Positions 48,263 through 59,725 of a stretch of 64,000 nt of DNA are shown in pieces. The notes under the pieces are model-generated. The model worked only from the letters and a program-made list of their open reading frames with translations. It searched no databases and was not told the DNA's origin. The stretch spans positions 186,001 to 250,000 of the forward strand of contig VTFK01000058.1 in assembly GCA_009617715.1 (NCBI GenBank), written 5' to 3'. The DNA is from Plectrocnemia conspersa (Eukaryota; Arthropoda; Insecta; Trichoptera; Polycentropodidae). The number at the start of each line of letters is the position of its first letter. The stretch's first letter is position 1. The translations under genes and the position numbers were made by a program.

Positions 48263-49256
48263 CAGGCGGCCCTCGACTTTCGCACATAATTGGTTCCTGA
48301 AAATGTGTGCGAGTGTTGAATGTACGAAAGTCGAGGGAAGTAAAAAAATATGAAATTGTGTGTATTTTAAAATATTTATTTATTAAGTAAATACTATAAG
48401 ATGTTTAAGAGGCGTTTAAAAGACACGTTTAAGTGGGGTTTGCGGGTGTTTCCTTTGAAAAGTTATCAAGAGTTAACTGTTTTCCACTATTCTTTTTCTT
48501 TTCTTCATATAGTATTTTATAACATGCTATGTTTTTATTGATCGCCCCACGCACTTGAGATATGCGTTCTCCATTGGGATCACAATCTTCCATAATATTT
48601 AAAAATTTGTCAAGGTGCGTGAAGGCTTCATTCATATTTTTCATTGTTAAAGAGTTTTCCAAAATAAACCTGTCTCATCTACATTAAATATTTGGCTAGA
48701 GGAATATTCTACATCTTCAATAATTTTGGATAATTAGGAAATAAATTATTTTACAGCATCTATGTCCGCATCAGCTGATTCTTCAGTAAATTTAATATTA
48801 TGAAAAGAATACCTCATTTTAAAATTGTAAAACCAACCGTTACTTGCTTGAAAACCCGTGTTAAAATATTTTTTTAATCTATCCTTCCAATCTTTGTGCA
48901 AACCAAGAGCTTCTGCTTGAATAATTGAAATACTCAGAGGGACATCTTTTTGATGTTGGTCATCGATCTAGATAACAAAGATTTTCCATTTCATCCATGT
49001 TTTTTTTTTGCTGTGTTTTTTTGGAAACATATCATTAAAGATTGTGGAATTATATCTTTATTTTCCACAATTTTGAACGTATTCTTTAATTATATTTTTA
49101 TTTTGCAAAATTGAACATATCGTATACCTGTTTGTATCATACGAACGTCCGATTGAAGCAAAAGATTCACCGCTATCAGAACGTTTTTTAAAAAAAGATT
49201 AAATTAAATTTTTTTTTTTTATGTATGAAATAGCGAATTGTGCGAAAGTCGAGGGC
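48263..49256 (-). mobile_element. Non-autonomous Tigger/pogo DNA transposon, copy 2
   Basis: Minus-strand relative of 1433-2572. Left terminus CAGGCGGCCCTCGACTTTCG is preceded by TA (48261-48262). The right terminus stops at GCGAAAGTCGAGGGC and lacks the final bases and a clear TA. The interior shows the same transposase remnant with the same internal deletion junction (TTTGGAAAACTCTTTAAC on the minus strand, near 48662-48645). Confidence 0.9.
48429..49190 (-). pseudogene. Broken Tigger transposase remnant, copy 2
   Basis: Reading on the minus strand from 49190: the helix-turn-helix region (GESFASIGRSYDTNR near 49180-49130), then the second DNA-binding region near 48980-48840, the first acidic motif near 48680, and after the deletion an open C-terminal stretch (48429-48662) including FLNIMEDCDPNGERISQV and ending KETPANPT. 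This tail is open here but interrupted in copy 1, so copy 2 is closer to the ancestral C-terminus. Two thirds of the catalytic core are absent. Confidence 0.85.
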
Positions 49257-49995
49257 TTATAAAATTAAATTAAAATTAAACTAAAATAATAGTAAGATAT
49301 TTTTGATTTATCTGATATCATTTTATCCATTTATAAAATGTTTGAAAACAAAACGTTGAAGTTAATTTCAGATATATTAATATTGAATTCAGTGACGCTT
49401 ATTATGATTAATTGCTATTTTGCAGATGTGATATTAGCATAAAATATAAAATATGAGTCAGTCCATTTCAATCTAAGGCCATCGATATGCTGCTATTATT
49501 TTGGTTTTATATTTCATATTAAAATACAATTATTTATAACTTGTAAAATATTACTGATGTGCACATATCTGTAATTTATATATTTCATATTAAAATACAA
49601 TTATTTATAACTTGTAAAATATTACTGATGTGCACATATGTGTATAAAATTTATTATCAATTTCGAAGTCGTTCTAATTATAAAGCGCTAGATTCAGTGA
49701 CATTCATTATTGTTTGGCAACCACTATGAGTCATATAATATATAACACCGCTATACATATTCAGTTCAAAATTTAATTATTCAAACTGCTTCAGTCCATT
49801 CCAATAACTTTGAGATGCAATAATTGAGTCGAATTGAATAAAGTAGTAATTTAATTTTACCAATCGATTCTTATTAAATTAAACTAATATAATATTAACT
49901 ATTTAAATTATACACCAAGTCCAGAATTTTATACAATTATATCAATCAAATTATTTCATTTAATTAAAGGCTTTTAAAATTGAAATTTGATAAAT
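49257..49995. other. AT-rich filler with local duplications
   Basis: Includes the 71-bp tandem duplication (49509-49639) and looser echoes: ATTCAGTGAC near 49388 and 49691, TCAGTCCATT near 49458 and 49792. No gene. Confidence 0.5.
49509..49639. repeat. 71-bp tandem duplication, near-identical
   Basis: The 60-base block starting ATATTTCATATTAAAATACA at 49509 recurs at 49580 with no visible change, ending in GATGTGCACATAT both times; a short spacer differs. The identity implies a recent event. Confidence 0.92.
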
Positions 49996-50310
49996 AATAA
50001 CACGGTACAACATGCGAGCACAATATGCGGCTGACGTGACAAGGGTCTTGAGCCGACATTAGTGACTATTTGAAAAACCAACTTCTTCCTACGAGTTAAT
50101 TACGGGTCCCCTAATGACCCAGAGGGTGAGATTTACCTATGTGATTTCACCCTTGTTCGTTGCATATGCATGTGTGTCAAAAAGGACTTTGAAAGCACGT
50201 TTTCCATTCCCAACGCGGGCTTTGTGCTTAAATCGCTCAGCGATGAATATTTTTTTTTATAACAAGGGTGAGTCAATCGAAAATGTATTCCCAATCATAT
50301 GAATTATAAA
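49996..50310. other. GC-richer island
   Basis: Balanced composition; a 62-codon frame without features. Candidate conserved non-coding DNA. Confidence 0.28.
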
Positions 50311-51225
50311 TAACAGGGACTTCGATATTATTAAGTTTTAACGATCAAATTTTATCCTTATAGACTAATAATGAGACACTCTTATTATATAAGAAGATCT
50401 GATTCTAAACACGCTTCGTTCTTCCGGATGAAATTCGATTCAGAAAGCAAAACGAACAATGTGAATAAAATATGGTGTCTTTAAAGGTAGAAACTTACAA
50501 AATAGAATAAATAAAAAAAATATAAGTATTTTGAAGCAACCCTTCCCGATGTCAACAAATAATATAATTTTATAATCATGGAACTATGTAGTGCTATTAA
50601 ATGCCCCGTAAAAAATACTAAGTAGTACAAAAAAAATATAGTGTAATAGTATAAATACTATTTTTTTAACAAATAAAATAATTATAATACCATAAATAAT
50701 TTAAGACTTAGCTTAATGTGCAATAATATTTAAATCTTTATGGCTAAAAATCCATAAATAATTTAAAACTATCAAAATAAATAATATGTCTATGAGTCAC
50801 ACCTATGATATAAAATAAAATATATTTACAAATAAAATATTAATAATACATGTTACATATCACTTATAACCAAATCAGTAATCCAGAAAAAAACCATATT
50901 AATTATTAAAAAAATAATATTTATAAATTATTGTGTATTTAAATTTATAATCAATAGATGCCATTTTTCAGTTGGGGCCGGTTTTTAATAATAGTGCATT
51001 TTTATAAATAAAAATTCAGCACCTCTGGCAATATTTAATTTATATTAGTAAACCTTATGATCATCAAAGAGATTAATAAAAGCTTTGAAATCCTATTCTA
51101 AAGTGATATATTTATTTTATTTTTAACTCAGATTTTCAAGACATGATAGATATTTAAACTTACGTTTTACAACTTTACTATAATTTTATCGCGCTGGTTT
51201 TAATTTATACATCTAATTTTATATT
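50311..51225. other. AT-rich non-coding filler
   Basis: Nothing recognisable. Confidence 0.5.
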
Positions 51226-51965
51226 TGGTAAAGAACACCACGTGCAACATACTTTTGTGAAGAGTTTTTTTATTGCACAGACAGAGACCACACGCCGAAA
51301 TATTAGCAACAAAAAACTCGTGTCGCTCTGCCTCACTCATTAAATCATTTACAGCCTGTACCGGGCGTTTGATATTAAATTCCTAAAATTTTAATTAAAA
51401 AAATACTGCGGTGCATTTATGACCCATAACACAAAAGCTTCCCCCCTAACGCAAGCCCATCGGACTTGTATCCATTTTTGGATAAGCCGCATGAATCACG
51501 CGGCCGCATGTAGCTTATTCATATGCTAATATATTTTTTTCATTACTCTAACTTGACGGGCTTTTAGTATAATGTTATCGGTTGGATTTGTTAAGAAAAA
51601 AGTCCAAGACGTCGCAGACGAGAAGGATTTTTATAAGCGGCATAAAAGTCGGTTTATACGAGCGACAACGACCAATCCGAGTTATGGCTTTTCAGTTATC
51701 AAATCGGGGAGAAACCAATGCTTTCAGGTTATTAGTGCCATTCCGCAGACATTTGTGTAAAAAAGTCGGAATAAATTCTGAATATTATATGTAAGGTTCA
51801 GTGGAAACGTGACGACTTTTGGGTTAAATGACGCGCGAAGGCCGATTGGTTGTTATGACTGAAAACGGACCGATGGAAAAGTAAATTCTTCTTTCAGGGT
51901 GAATGTCATAATGTAATGATTAATGACATGACAGAATCGATAACACGTACGATTTTCTTGTGACA
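51226..51965. other. GC-richer island, candidate conserved non-coding DNA
   Basis: Balanced composition. Two short plus frames (51572-51760, 51582-51794) overlap each other in different phases, arguing against coding. Confidence 0.3.
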
Positions 51966-52559
51966 TCTGAAGGACAATGTTTTTAGCAATGACTTTGAAA
52001 AATTATATAAAAATACAAAATAAAACCTACTTTTATTTTATAAATTAAAGGTAATACAATAAGTTATTGAACAATAAGCTAACCCTTACATATTTTTTAT
52101 GTTTGACATAATAAAGAAATATTTTTGCTTAAATTAGAAAAAATCAAATTATCTTATGATATGTGTACGATGGTTACAAGTGATTTGCAGATGATAAATA
52201 CAGATTGGGAGATCATCGGTTTATTAAAATGCAGATTTTTCGCAAGAGATCGTTCAATTACTCTTAGAATCAAAATATATGAATATAAAATATTTAAACG
52301 ATGATTTAGAAAATCAACAGATTTCAATAAAGTAAAGCTATTAAATAGTAATAAAAAAAACTTGTAGAATAATAATTTAATCAAGCCTAAATAATATATA
52401 TTAATTATATTATATTGGGTAATACATAAATGAATGTCCTTTTTCTGAAATTTATATTTTAATTTAGTCGTGTGCTGGTGCACAGATGGACTCTACATGC
52501 TGATATTAAAAAAAATTGCCTTCAAAATTTACGATGGCAGAATTTTTACCAAGTAAACA
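51966..52559. other. AT-rich non-coding filler
   Basis: Nothing recognised; the 109-codon minus frame (52154-52483) looks random. Confidence 0.5.
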
Positions 52560-53783
52560 ATTTATATTAACCATGCTTTACTTGTAAAAAAAAAAAATAT
52601 CTAATTTCGGGTTTTCTGAAGATCTCATAAATCTATTCTCAAATTACTTGACCAATAGATATCAATTCGTCAAGTATAATAACTCCTTTTCAGAACGATA
52701 TAAGACCCCTACTGGAGTACCTCAAGGATCCAATTTGGGTTCATTGTTGTTTTTATTGTTCATTAATGACATAGAAACAGCAATAGAGCATTCAGATTTT
52801 TTATTATATGCAGATGACTTGAAAATTCACAAGAAAATGCATTCGATTTCTGATTCCCTCGACCTACAGGAGGATCTCAACTCTATATGGAAATGGGCTT
52901 GCTATAACCAATTGCCTATCAGTGTAAAGAAATGTCACACAATTTCATTTTCAAGGTCAATAACGCCGGCAAAATATTCATACCATCTAGGCGGATATTT
53001 TCTGGAAAGGTTTTCTTCAACAAAGGATTTAAGAGTGGCTTTCGAAGAACGTTGGAAATTTAGCCAGCACATTGCAGAGACTCATAGCAAATCCTTAAAA
53101 ATGCTTGGTTTTATCTTGAGAAATGCGCGTTACTTCAGGAATACTTTAGTATTGCGCACTCTTTATGATACTCTAGTCCGCAGCATACTAGAAACTAGCT
53201 CCATCATTTGGATCCCAGGCGTAATGAATCAATGTAATGAATTGAAGCTGGAAAAAGTACAACGTAAATTTCTTCGATATTTATACTTGAAAGAATACGG
53301 GTATTATCCGTTCTTGTTTCCCAGTGCTTTTATTTTGGGAGCCCTGGGAGACGTTTCTTTGACGACTCGCAGAAGTGTTTATGTGAACACTTCTGGAAAT
53401 TGCTCAAGGGCATCGTAGACAATCCTTCAGTGCTCGAGCAGCTTCAAATGTGGGCTCCTGAAGGTGGTTATAGTTCTCGGTCGCGTCCACTATTCTTGCC
53501 TGTTAAGTCTAGAACTGGAGCACTTGCCAACTCTTCTCTGGTCAAGGCTATTTATTTGCTTATTTCTGTCCATAGTAATACTGACATTTTCTCTTGCACA
53601 TATGGAGTTTTGGTTCAGTTCGTATGGGACAATGCACACCTGTTGAGGTGATTTGTGTCTGTTGTTTTGTCTTGTTTATATTTGTATGTATTATGATGTA
53701 TTAGTACTTTTGACTATCGTGACGCATTGGGTTTGCCTGTCAGGTCACGATGGTTATAATTTTAATAAATAAATAAATAAATA
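52560..53783 (+). mobile_element. Jockey-like LINE (main family), copy E, best preserved
   Basis: A 5'-truncated non-LTR retrotransposon running from inside the reverse transcriptase domain to its 3' tail, a (TAAA)n run at about 53763-53783. It is the reference copy for A, B, C, D and I. The 3' UTR carries GACTATCGTGACGCATTGGG, also seen in copies D and I. Three reading frames are joined by two small indels: one in the A-run at 52586-52597 and one near 53380-53390. No target duplication could be fixed. Confidence 0.95.
52569..53651 (+). pseudogene. Reverse transcriptase (ORF2) C-terminal part of LINE copy E
   Basis: The frame starts with NHALLVKK (52569-52590), shifts in the A-run, and then is open from 52588 to 53418. 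Motifs: GFSEDLINLFSNYLTNRYQ, the primer grip GVPQGSNLGSLLFLLFINDI, the catalytic LLYADDLKIH with both Asp residues intact, the QLPISVKKCHTISFSRS thumb entry, LYDTLVRSILETSSIIW, and YYPFLFPSAFILGALG. Near 53385 a one-base shift moves into the last frame, which continues HFWKLLKGIVDNP and ends at WDNAHLLR with a TGA at 53649-53651. The product would make cDNA by target-primed reverse transcription. Endonuclease and N-terminal RT motifs are missing, so the copy is inactive. Confidence 0.93.
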
Positions 53784-53859
53784 TTAAATTGTATGTTATA
53801 CGAATTTAACATTTTTGCAAATACTGCCTCTAAAAACACAGTAATTTACTAGATATGCA

Positions 53860-54150
53860 TAAATGTGCAAGATGGTTAAAAAAATCGAACGAGAAATTAT
53901 GACATTAAGAATAAACCTGTATGTGGATGATCAGCAAAGAAAATCGATGATGTATTGGCTGCAGAAATTAAAGCAAATCCTACTCAAACTATAATATTTA
54001 TCAGCTAGCCAAAAAACTAAACCAGTCCGATTGAACAAGGAATAATCAAAATGCAGACGATGTAAATATCTTGCATCAAAGCCTCCAACATATAATGCTA
54101 ACGAAATTTCAAAAATAACCGAGAGAAGAAAGTTATATAATAAGAAGTAA
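53860..54150 (+). pseudogene. Mariner transposase fragment, N-terminal DNA-binding part
   Basis: Plus-strand pieces match the helix-turn-helix region of mariner transposases: CARWLKKSNEKL (family pattern QRWFKKFRSGDF), then KNKPVCG (family DKPRSGRPS) with a stop, and KIDDVLAAEIKANPTQT followed after a shift by LAKKLNQSD (family LAEKLNVSHST). Frameshifts and stops mark it as dead. It begins directly after the tail of LINE copy E. The first catalytic Asp region is not found. Identification rests on motif pattern, not on alignment. Confidence 0.72.
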
Positions 54151-55348
54151 ATTATATTTTACATTAATAAAATAAAAATTATCATTTTTGATTCATTATA
54201 AATAAGTAAATTGATTTAGGAATTACCTAATAATAAAAATACCATGATAATAATAATAAAACGATTTATTAGTTCATCACGTCACCATTCAAATACTCAT
54301 ACTCTTACATTTTCCTACATATTCATTTTTTGAGAGGAAAATTGGTGTGGTGATGAGGAAATAACCCTCACCATACACATCTCTCCCGGCCAAGTATATT
54401 TGTATTGTCTCATAATGAGTTCCCCGCGGTTATAATAAGGAGTTTCCCTTATTGTCGGTATCTTATTACGAACCCTCGCTTTTTGAGCTTTTTTACATCC
54501 TCTTTTACGTAACGAATTGTTGTTTATTATTTTTAATTAATTGCAATTTATTCGCTTTATGTATAACGACGCCGTTTTGTTAAATTTCCCAAGAGTACCC
54601 GAGGCGGGGTTGGCAGTATTCAATGGAAATCGACACTACGTACAAAAAAATTATACTTTTGAATACTGCATATAATTAACGTGTCTAAAATGTATAATAA
54701 ACATATCTTCTAAAATGCGATCAAAATATAATACATTTCATAAATAACTTTAAAACGCCAAATACATTTTAATATAAAAAAAATACAATTTTATCATTAA
54801 ACCAAATATAAAAAAAAAATATTTAAAATTGAATAACACTTAAATGAAACAAAACAGATTTTCTAAAAATAAACTTACACAATCTCGGAATTCTATGAGA
54901 TAAGTCATTAAACGTTATAGAGATAAAATAAGTTTACGCTGCAACCCCTTTTCTTTAAATTCTCCCACAATAGCTCATATGTGGAATTGAACACATAAAC
55001 CTGAGCGCTTTTTCCGCGAACTTTATCTCCGGAGCGACGCTAGAAATATTTTCCGACTTTCTCGCAAACAAGCACAATAAAGCTTTTTAAGAAAACTCGA
55101 GCTTTTGCTGCAGTGGTTAGAAGTATTTTATTTTCTTAAAACATATATTAACTATATAATTTGTTTACTTAAAATAAAAAAAAAATAAAAAATTAGATTG
55201 GAGGTATATTTTTATAATAAATACTACTTAATTATAATAACACTGAAGAATGAGTTTAACAATATATTTTTATCCTATAATATACTTTGATAAAAAACTA
55301 TAAATAAAGTTGTTGTGATTGTTATTGTATTGTATAATATTACCTCTC
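54151..55348. other. Non-coding; islands at 54250-54650 and 54930-55115
   Basis: Two GC-richer stretches within AT-rich filler; no frame of note. Candidate conserved non-coding DNA. Confidence 0.3.
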
Positions 55349-55995
55349 GAGTCATAACCGGCATGTATTTAATTTAGCCCTATTTTTAAGGGATGATTTA
55401 ATGGAGTTGAAGGCTTCTATTAATTCCCATTTTGATCTTGCAACTATGCATATGCCAAGGTTTGATCTGATTTATTATATAAACTGCCGGTTATATCTAA
55501 CTTGCTATCTCTGATGACTTTTTCCAAGCTAATACTAAATAGAGAATGTGCTAGAGCGTCACCTTATCGGAGACCGTTAAATGTTTATGGGAGCTTGAAT
55601 GAATCATTCTTTACTTTTGCCTGACATTCGACATTCTTCATAATGAGTACATCTAGTTCTTCCATGGCTGCATAATTTTCTTTCTATTAATCGAATCAAA
55701 TGAAGATGTGATGTAAGTCGATATTAAGTTTTTGGTTCTTTCCAGAATGTTTAGCATTGAGAATATTTGCTCAGACGTTGACTTTTCGGCTCTAGGTCAG
55801 TAATATTTTCTCCATAGGGTTTTCTCCATATATTTCACTGCTTTCTTCACCTCGTCTAGGTATGGTTTATCCTGGTTTGAACTATCTAGTTGTGCTTCTA
55901 CAGAGTTATTTTTTTCGTATTCTGAAACTCTTATCATTTAAAAGGGCATTGAAGTGTTTCACCCATCTAATATTTCCATCTTAGTTATTATAATA
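55349..55995 (-). mobile_element. RTE-clade LINE fragment H
   Basis: Minus-strand reverse transcriptase remnant: RWVKHFNALLND (about 55990-55955), LDEVKKAVKYMEK (55860-55822), FDSINRKK (about 55700-55675), a primer-grip relic GLR-stop-GDALAHSLF (about 55580-55545), then LEKVIRDSKLDITGSLYNKS with SDQTLAYA (about 55530-55450), and ELIEAFNSIKSSLKN (about 55420-55385). The GLRQGDALSP and LAYADD layout is characteristic of RTE/BovB-type elements, different from the main LINE family. Stops and shifts throughout. Confidence 0.85.
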
Positions 55996-56920
55996 CGTTA
56001 TCCTAGATTTAAGCTCTCTCTGAAATTGATTCATTTTGCGATAAAACAGTTTTTTGTTATTGTTTTGATCGATTTTTAAATATAATATATACCATTTCAT
56101 ATGTATACATTAAAGCAGAATACTTAGCCATACTTTTTATAATTTTTAGTGGCACGCAAAGTAGTTTTACATATTTTTTTATGTTTTACTAATTTTTAAC
56201 GAATAATTCAGATATATAGCTGGGTACTTTTTTGACACAAAAATAAAATTTAAATTCAGTTTTTATAGTATGTATTAGATAACTATTTTATTTTAAGAAT
56301 TGAAATTGAGCCGCACAAATAAAAAATCAAAATGTGTTTTAGGTATTGTATTAATTAAAATATCATATTTTCTTATTATATCAACTTGTGAAATTTAAAA
56401 AATATTTTTTTCTTAGATTGGACAGTGTAATTTATAACAAAAAATATTCTACAATATATATGTGTACTGTTATAGTAGAAAAAGATGAAGAAAATTACTA
56501 AAAAATTATTGAGTAAGCACTAATGAGATTTAATGTGTTTGTTTTCACAAATTTAATGAGTATGTTTTCGTATAAGATTCTAGCCTAAAAGTTTCGAGTT
56601 ATGGTTAAAGATTTTATACGTTTGTATTTGTTCTTTTATTGATTAAGCATCACAGCTTTTTGTTTTTATGTATGATTATATTATAAACAAGAGGTGTAAA
56701 AATATAATATAAGAAATAAATTACAATAATAAAGTATCTAAAATGGCAGTAACGCTTCAAGTCCTATATTTAGCAACAAAAAATAAATACAAGAAAAATT
56801 TTAATTGAAAATAAATAAAATCAGTCTTTTCTAGCAATATTTTTGCATCAATATTTACAATAAATACAAATAATAATAAAATATATACACTTTGAAGTGT
56901 ATATATAAAGAGAAAAAAAA
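55996..56920. other. AT-rich non-coding filler
   Basis: Nothing recognisable. Confidence 0.5.
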
Positions 56921-57860
56921 TTGTCGTGCAGCTTAATTGCCCACTCGAAAAAAGATTGGTTCGCAATATGCTCGTTAGCAAAACGAGGAAGTTTCCTGTC
57001 GGAAAAACAGGAAGTCTTCTCAATAAATCGATTCGGTGGTCTCATCTCAGACAACCCCTCGATTCTGAGACTCCCTAGAAAATATACCTCAACCATACTT
57101 CAACTAATTTTATCCTGACCATTGCATTGTTGTACAACGAATTTGATTGTAATATATTTAGAATAGATCATTGAAATAGGCCGAAAAATAAATAACGTTT
57201 TTATTCCGGCATCGTACTGTGACTTAATTAATTAATACAACTCGATTTATTTGTATGAAAGGTTCACAATTAATTAGATTCGAACTCGAGTCCCGGGAAC
57301 ATTTTACCAACTTTGCCGGATAACTCGAGCCGAACGGTGGAATAAATCCTTTGAAATGTTTGAAACAACCCCTAATCGATGTTTGCTATCAAACGTTAAT
57401 GGATTACTTATTTTTTAAACTAAATTATTCGTTTGGCTGAACGACCGCAAGGAAAAATTGCACAAAAGTTCTATAAAAATTAAATTAACCGCATAAGGAC
57501 TATGTAATAATCGTATGACGTCACGTTTTGAATTACAAATTATGAATTTTACAGATTTCACAGTATTGAGCTTACAAAATTAACTAATTTACTCGACGTC
57601 AAAGCACGTATATAGGAGTTACGTTACTTAAAATACTTTGTCACCGACTCTGCGTAAACAACCCGTCGTAATAATTACATACCAGTCGGTTGCGTTTTGT
57701 CACGAAGCAGACCTTTAATTTGCACGGACCGCACTTTTGGACCGGCCGTATAACCGTCGTAATAGAGTAACCGCTTCGACAATAGTTATCGGACCGTTAC
57801 GGCGCTGCCGTTAATGGACTTATTTGTTGGCACGTAAAATTTATTTAAATTGCCCCTTTA
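56921..57860. other. GC-richer islands at 56925-57120 and 57190-57860
   Basis: Balanced composition. The first segment has open frames on both strands; the second has no long frame but contains related CCGTCGTAAT motifs at about 57662 and 57752. Candidate conserved non-coding DNA. Confidence 0.32.
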
Positions 57861-58440
57861 TGCCAAATGTGTTGTATAATAATTACTTTAAAAAAAAATC
57901 AGTTCATATATGCATGCGTATGTTTAAAATGAACCCAAGATATTCGAAGATACATGACCTAAAAACATTTTTAAAACGCTACTTTTTCTAGTTACTGTTT
58001 TTCCTGTTCATAACTGTATTACCATGAATTTATACAGCTGTTTACCTGAAGACAAAAAAAAATCAGATTACTGAATAAACTTCGTATCTTGGAATTGATA
58101 CGATTATTTTAGGCACACACTATAAGCTCAATGTTGTTGATACTAAACACTGTTAAATCTATTGTATATAAAAATATAGGATTGCACACCATATAAATCG
58201 CTTCGATTTTTATTAACCTTGTTTATACATACTTCATGTATATATACTTTTATTTGTATTACAAGAGGATTTCATACGAATTCTTAAATTTATCTATTTA
58301 TTTTGCACACATAAACTAAGTATAAGTATCATTAAAATATTATTTATGGAAGTATAAAATACAATTAAAATAGTAATAAAAAATTTAAATAATGTTATAA
58401 TATAACATTTCTATTATTAGTTGAAAAAATCGTACATTCG
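57861..58440. other. AT-rich non-coding filler
   Basis: Nothing recognisable. Confidence 0.5.
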
Positions 58441-58492
58441 AGAGCAGAATTAAAATTCTTATAAGGCATCATATTATATAATCCTGAAATAA

Positions 58493-58867
58493 ATGTCGTT
58501 TTTTAAAATTTCAGTTTTAAAAGTCAATCTTGATTTGGCTGTAATTTTATTAAGCCAAACATTAGCCATAAGCTTCTATTGTGATCAGATTGATAATTTA
58601 GTACAAGGAATAATTATACAACTCGATAATATGTTGCGAAATAGACTAGATAACATTAAGGAACTTATCGGAAAGGTATCTTACCAACCTTACTCTCCAG
58701 ATCTTGCTTCTCTTGATCATTTATTTCAATCGATACAAAAAAATCTAAATGTAGACGATACGAAAAAAGATCTATCGGAATATTTAGCAATAAAGCTTTC
58801 AACATTTCACGTTATTAAAATTATAAAATTGATCAAGAGATACGAGAAGCTCGTATCTTTAAAATAA
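58493..58867 (+). pseudogene. Mariner transposase fragment, C-terminal catalytic part
   Basis: An open 124-residue frame matches the end of mariner transposases. SQTLAISFYCDQIDNL corresponds to the family's QTINSDVYCQQLDKL; SYQPYSPDLASLDHLF corresponds to the hallmark YSPDLAPSDYHLF with the last catalytic Asp; the remainder parallels the end of the protein (KLIKRYEKLVSLK for LPERWQKVIEQNG). The segment carrying the second catalytic Asp (HDNARPH) is missing between LRNRLDN and IKELIG, so an internal deletion without frameshift is inferred. No inverted terminal repeats were found around it. The ATG at 58493 is only the first in frame. Confidence 0.85.
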
Positions 58868-59295
58868 AATTATTTTTTAAATTATTAAAATATTTTTTTT
58901 GCTTCATTAAAAAAACGACATTTATTTTGGGATTACATAATACTAAGACATTTTGTTTTAATTTTATAATTTATGCAAACAATTTGGTTCTTGCCCAAAA
59001 AAATATAATATAATATAACATTAATTATTTATAATAAAAAGTAGCTGATCGGTAAATGATATAACGAAGTTTATCTCCATAACAAATTCATGTATGAGAT
59101 GAATAAGCAATAGGTGTATATACTTATCACTCATTAGCAGAATAAATATACCTTGATCAATATTTACTAATTGTGGTACTTCAGTGCATGCTAAATATTT
59201 CTTAGACTGTTGCGAATCATAAACCACAAATGTATTATTATTATATATAATAATAATAATAGCATTCATATATGTTATTATATATTATACGTCTA
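58868..59295. other. AT-rich non-coding filler
   Basis: Contains short TTA/ATA trinucleotide runs near 59235-59260. No gene. Confidence 0.5.
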
Positions 59296-59725
59296 CTTAC
59301 GTTATATTTTGGCGTATCGAATTGCAAGATTGTTTATTTTCCTTCAAATAACGGCGCCGAGTTTCCCTTTCCGATTAGCGCTGCCAACTTTTCCGTCGGC
59401 CCGATTCGTATCAATATAAAAGCTCGCGGAGCTTTTCATTCGAGCTTTTCCTCAATGGGCCGCGATGATACGATCGAGTTTTATCACGCCATTTTTTTCG
59501 TTAATCGCGAAACCGATATACGGCAAATATGAAACATATATACTCTCCAGCGACAACAATGGATATTGGAGAGCGAGAGAGAGAATCGCGTGCGCACGCG
59601 AAAGCTCGCTTTTCTCGTGGAACGGAAAGGTTCTATGCCGCGTGAAAAGCTCGATTGTTTACTCTCGCATTGCATGTCGCCATTCGAATTGTATTCCAAA
59701 ATCGAATAGATTAAAAACGGTTATA
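59296..59725. other. GC-richer island with GAGA-type run
   Basis: Balanced composition with a GGAGAGCGAGAGAGAGAATC run at 59566-59585, similar to GAGA-factor sites, followed by GCGTGCGCACGC (palindrome). Frames overlap in three phases and on both strands, so coding is unlikely. Confidence 0.35.

Noticed and set aside
53464..53646. 60-codon plus frame
   Set aside because: Out-of-phase shadow of the LINE copy E C-terminus.
57270..57330. Sequence ATTCGAACTCGAGTCCCGGG as a tRNA remnant on the minus strand
   Set aside because: The bases around it do not form tRNA arms or an A-box at the right distance.
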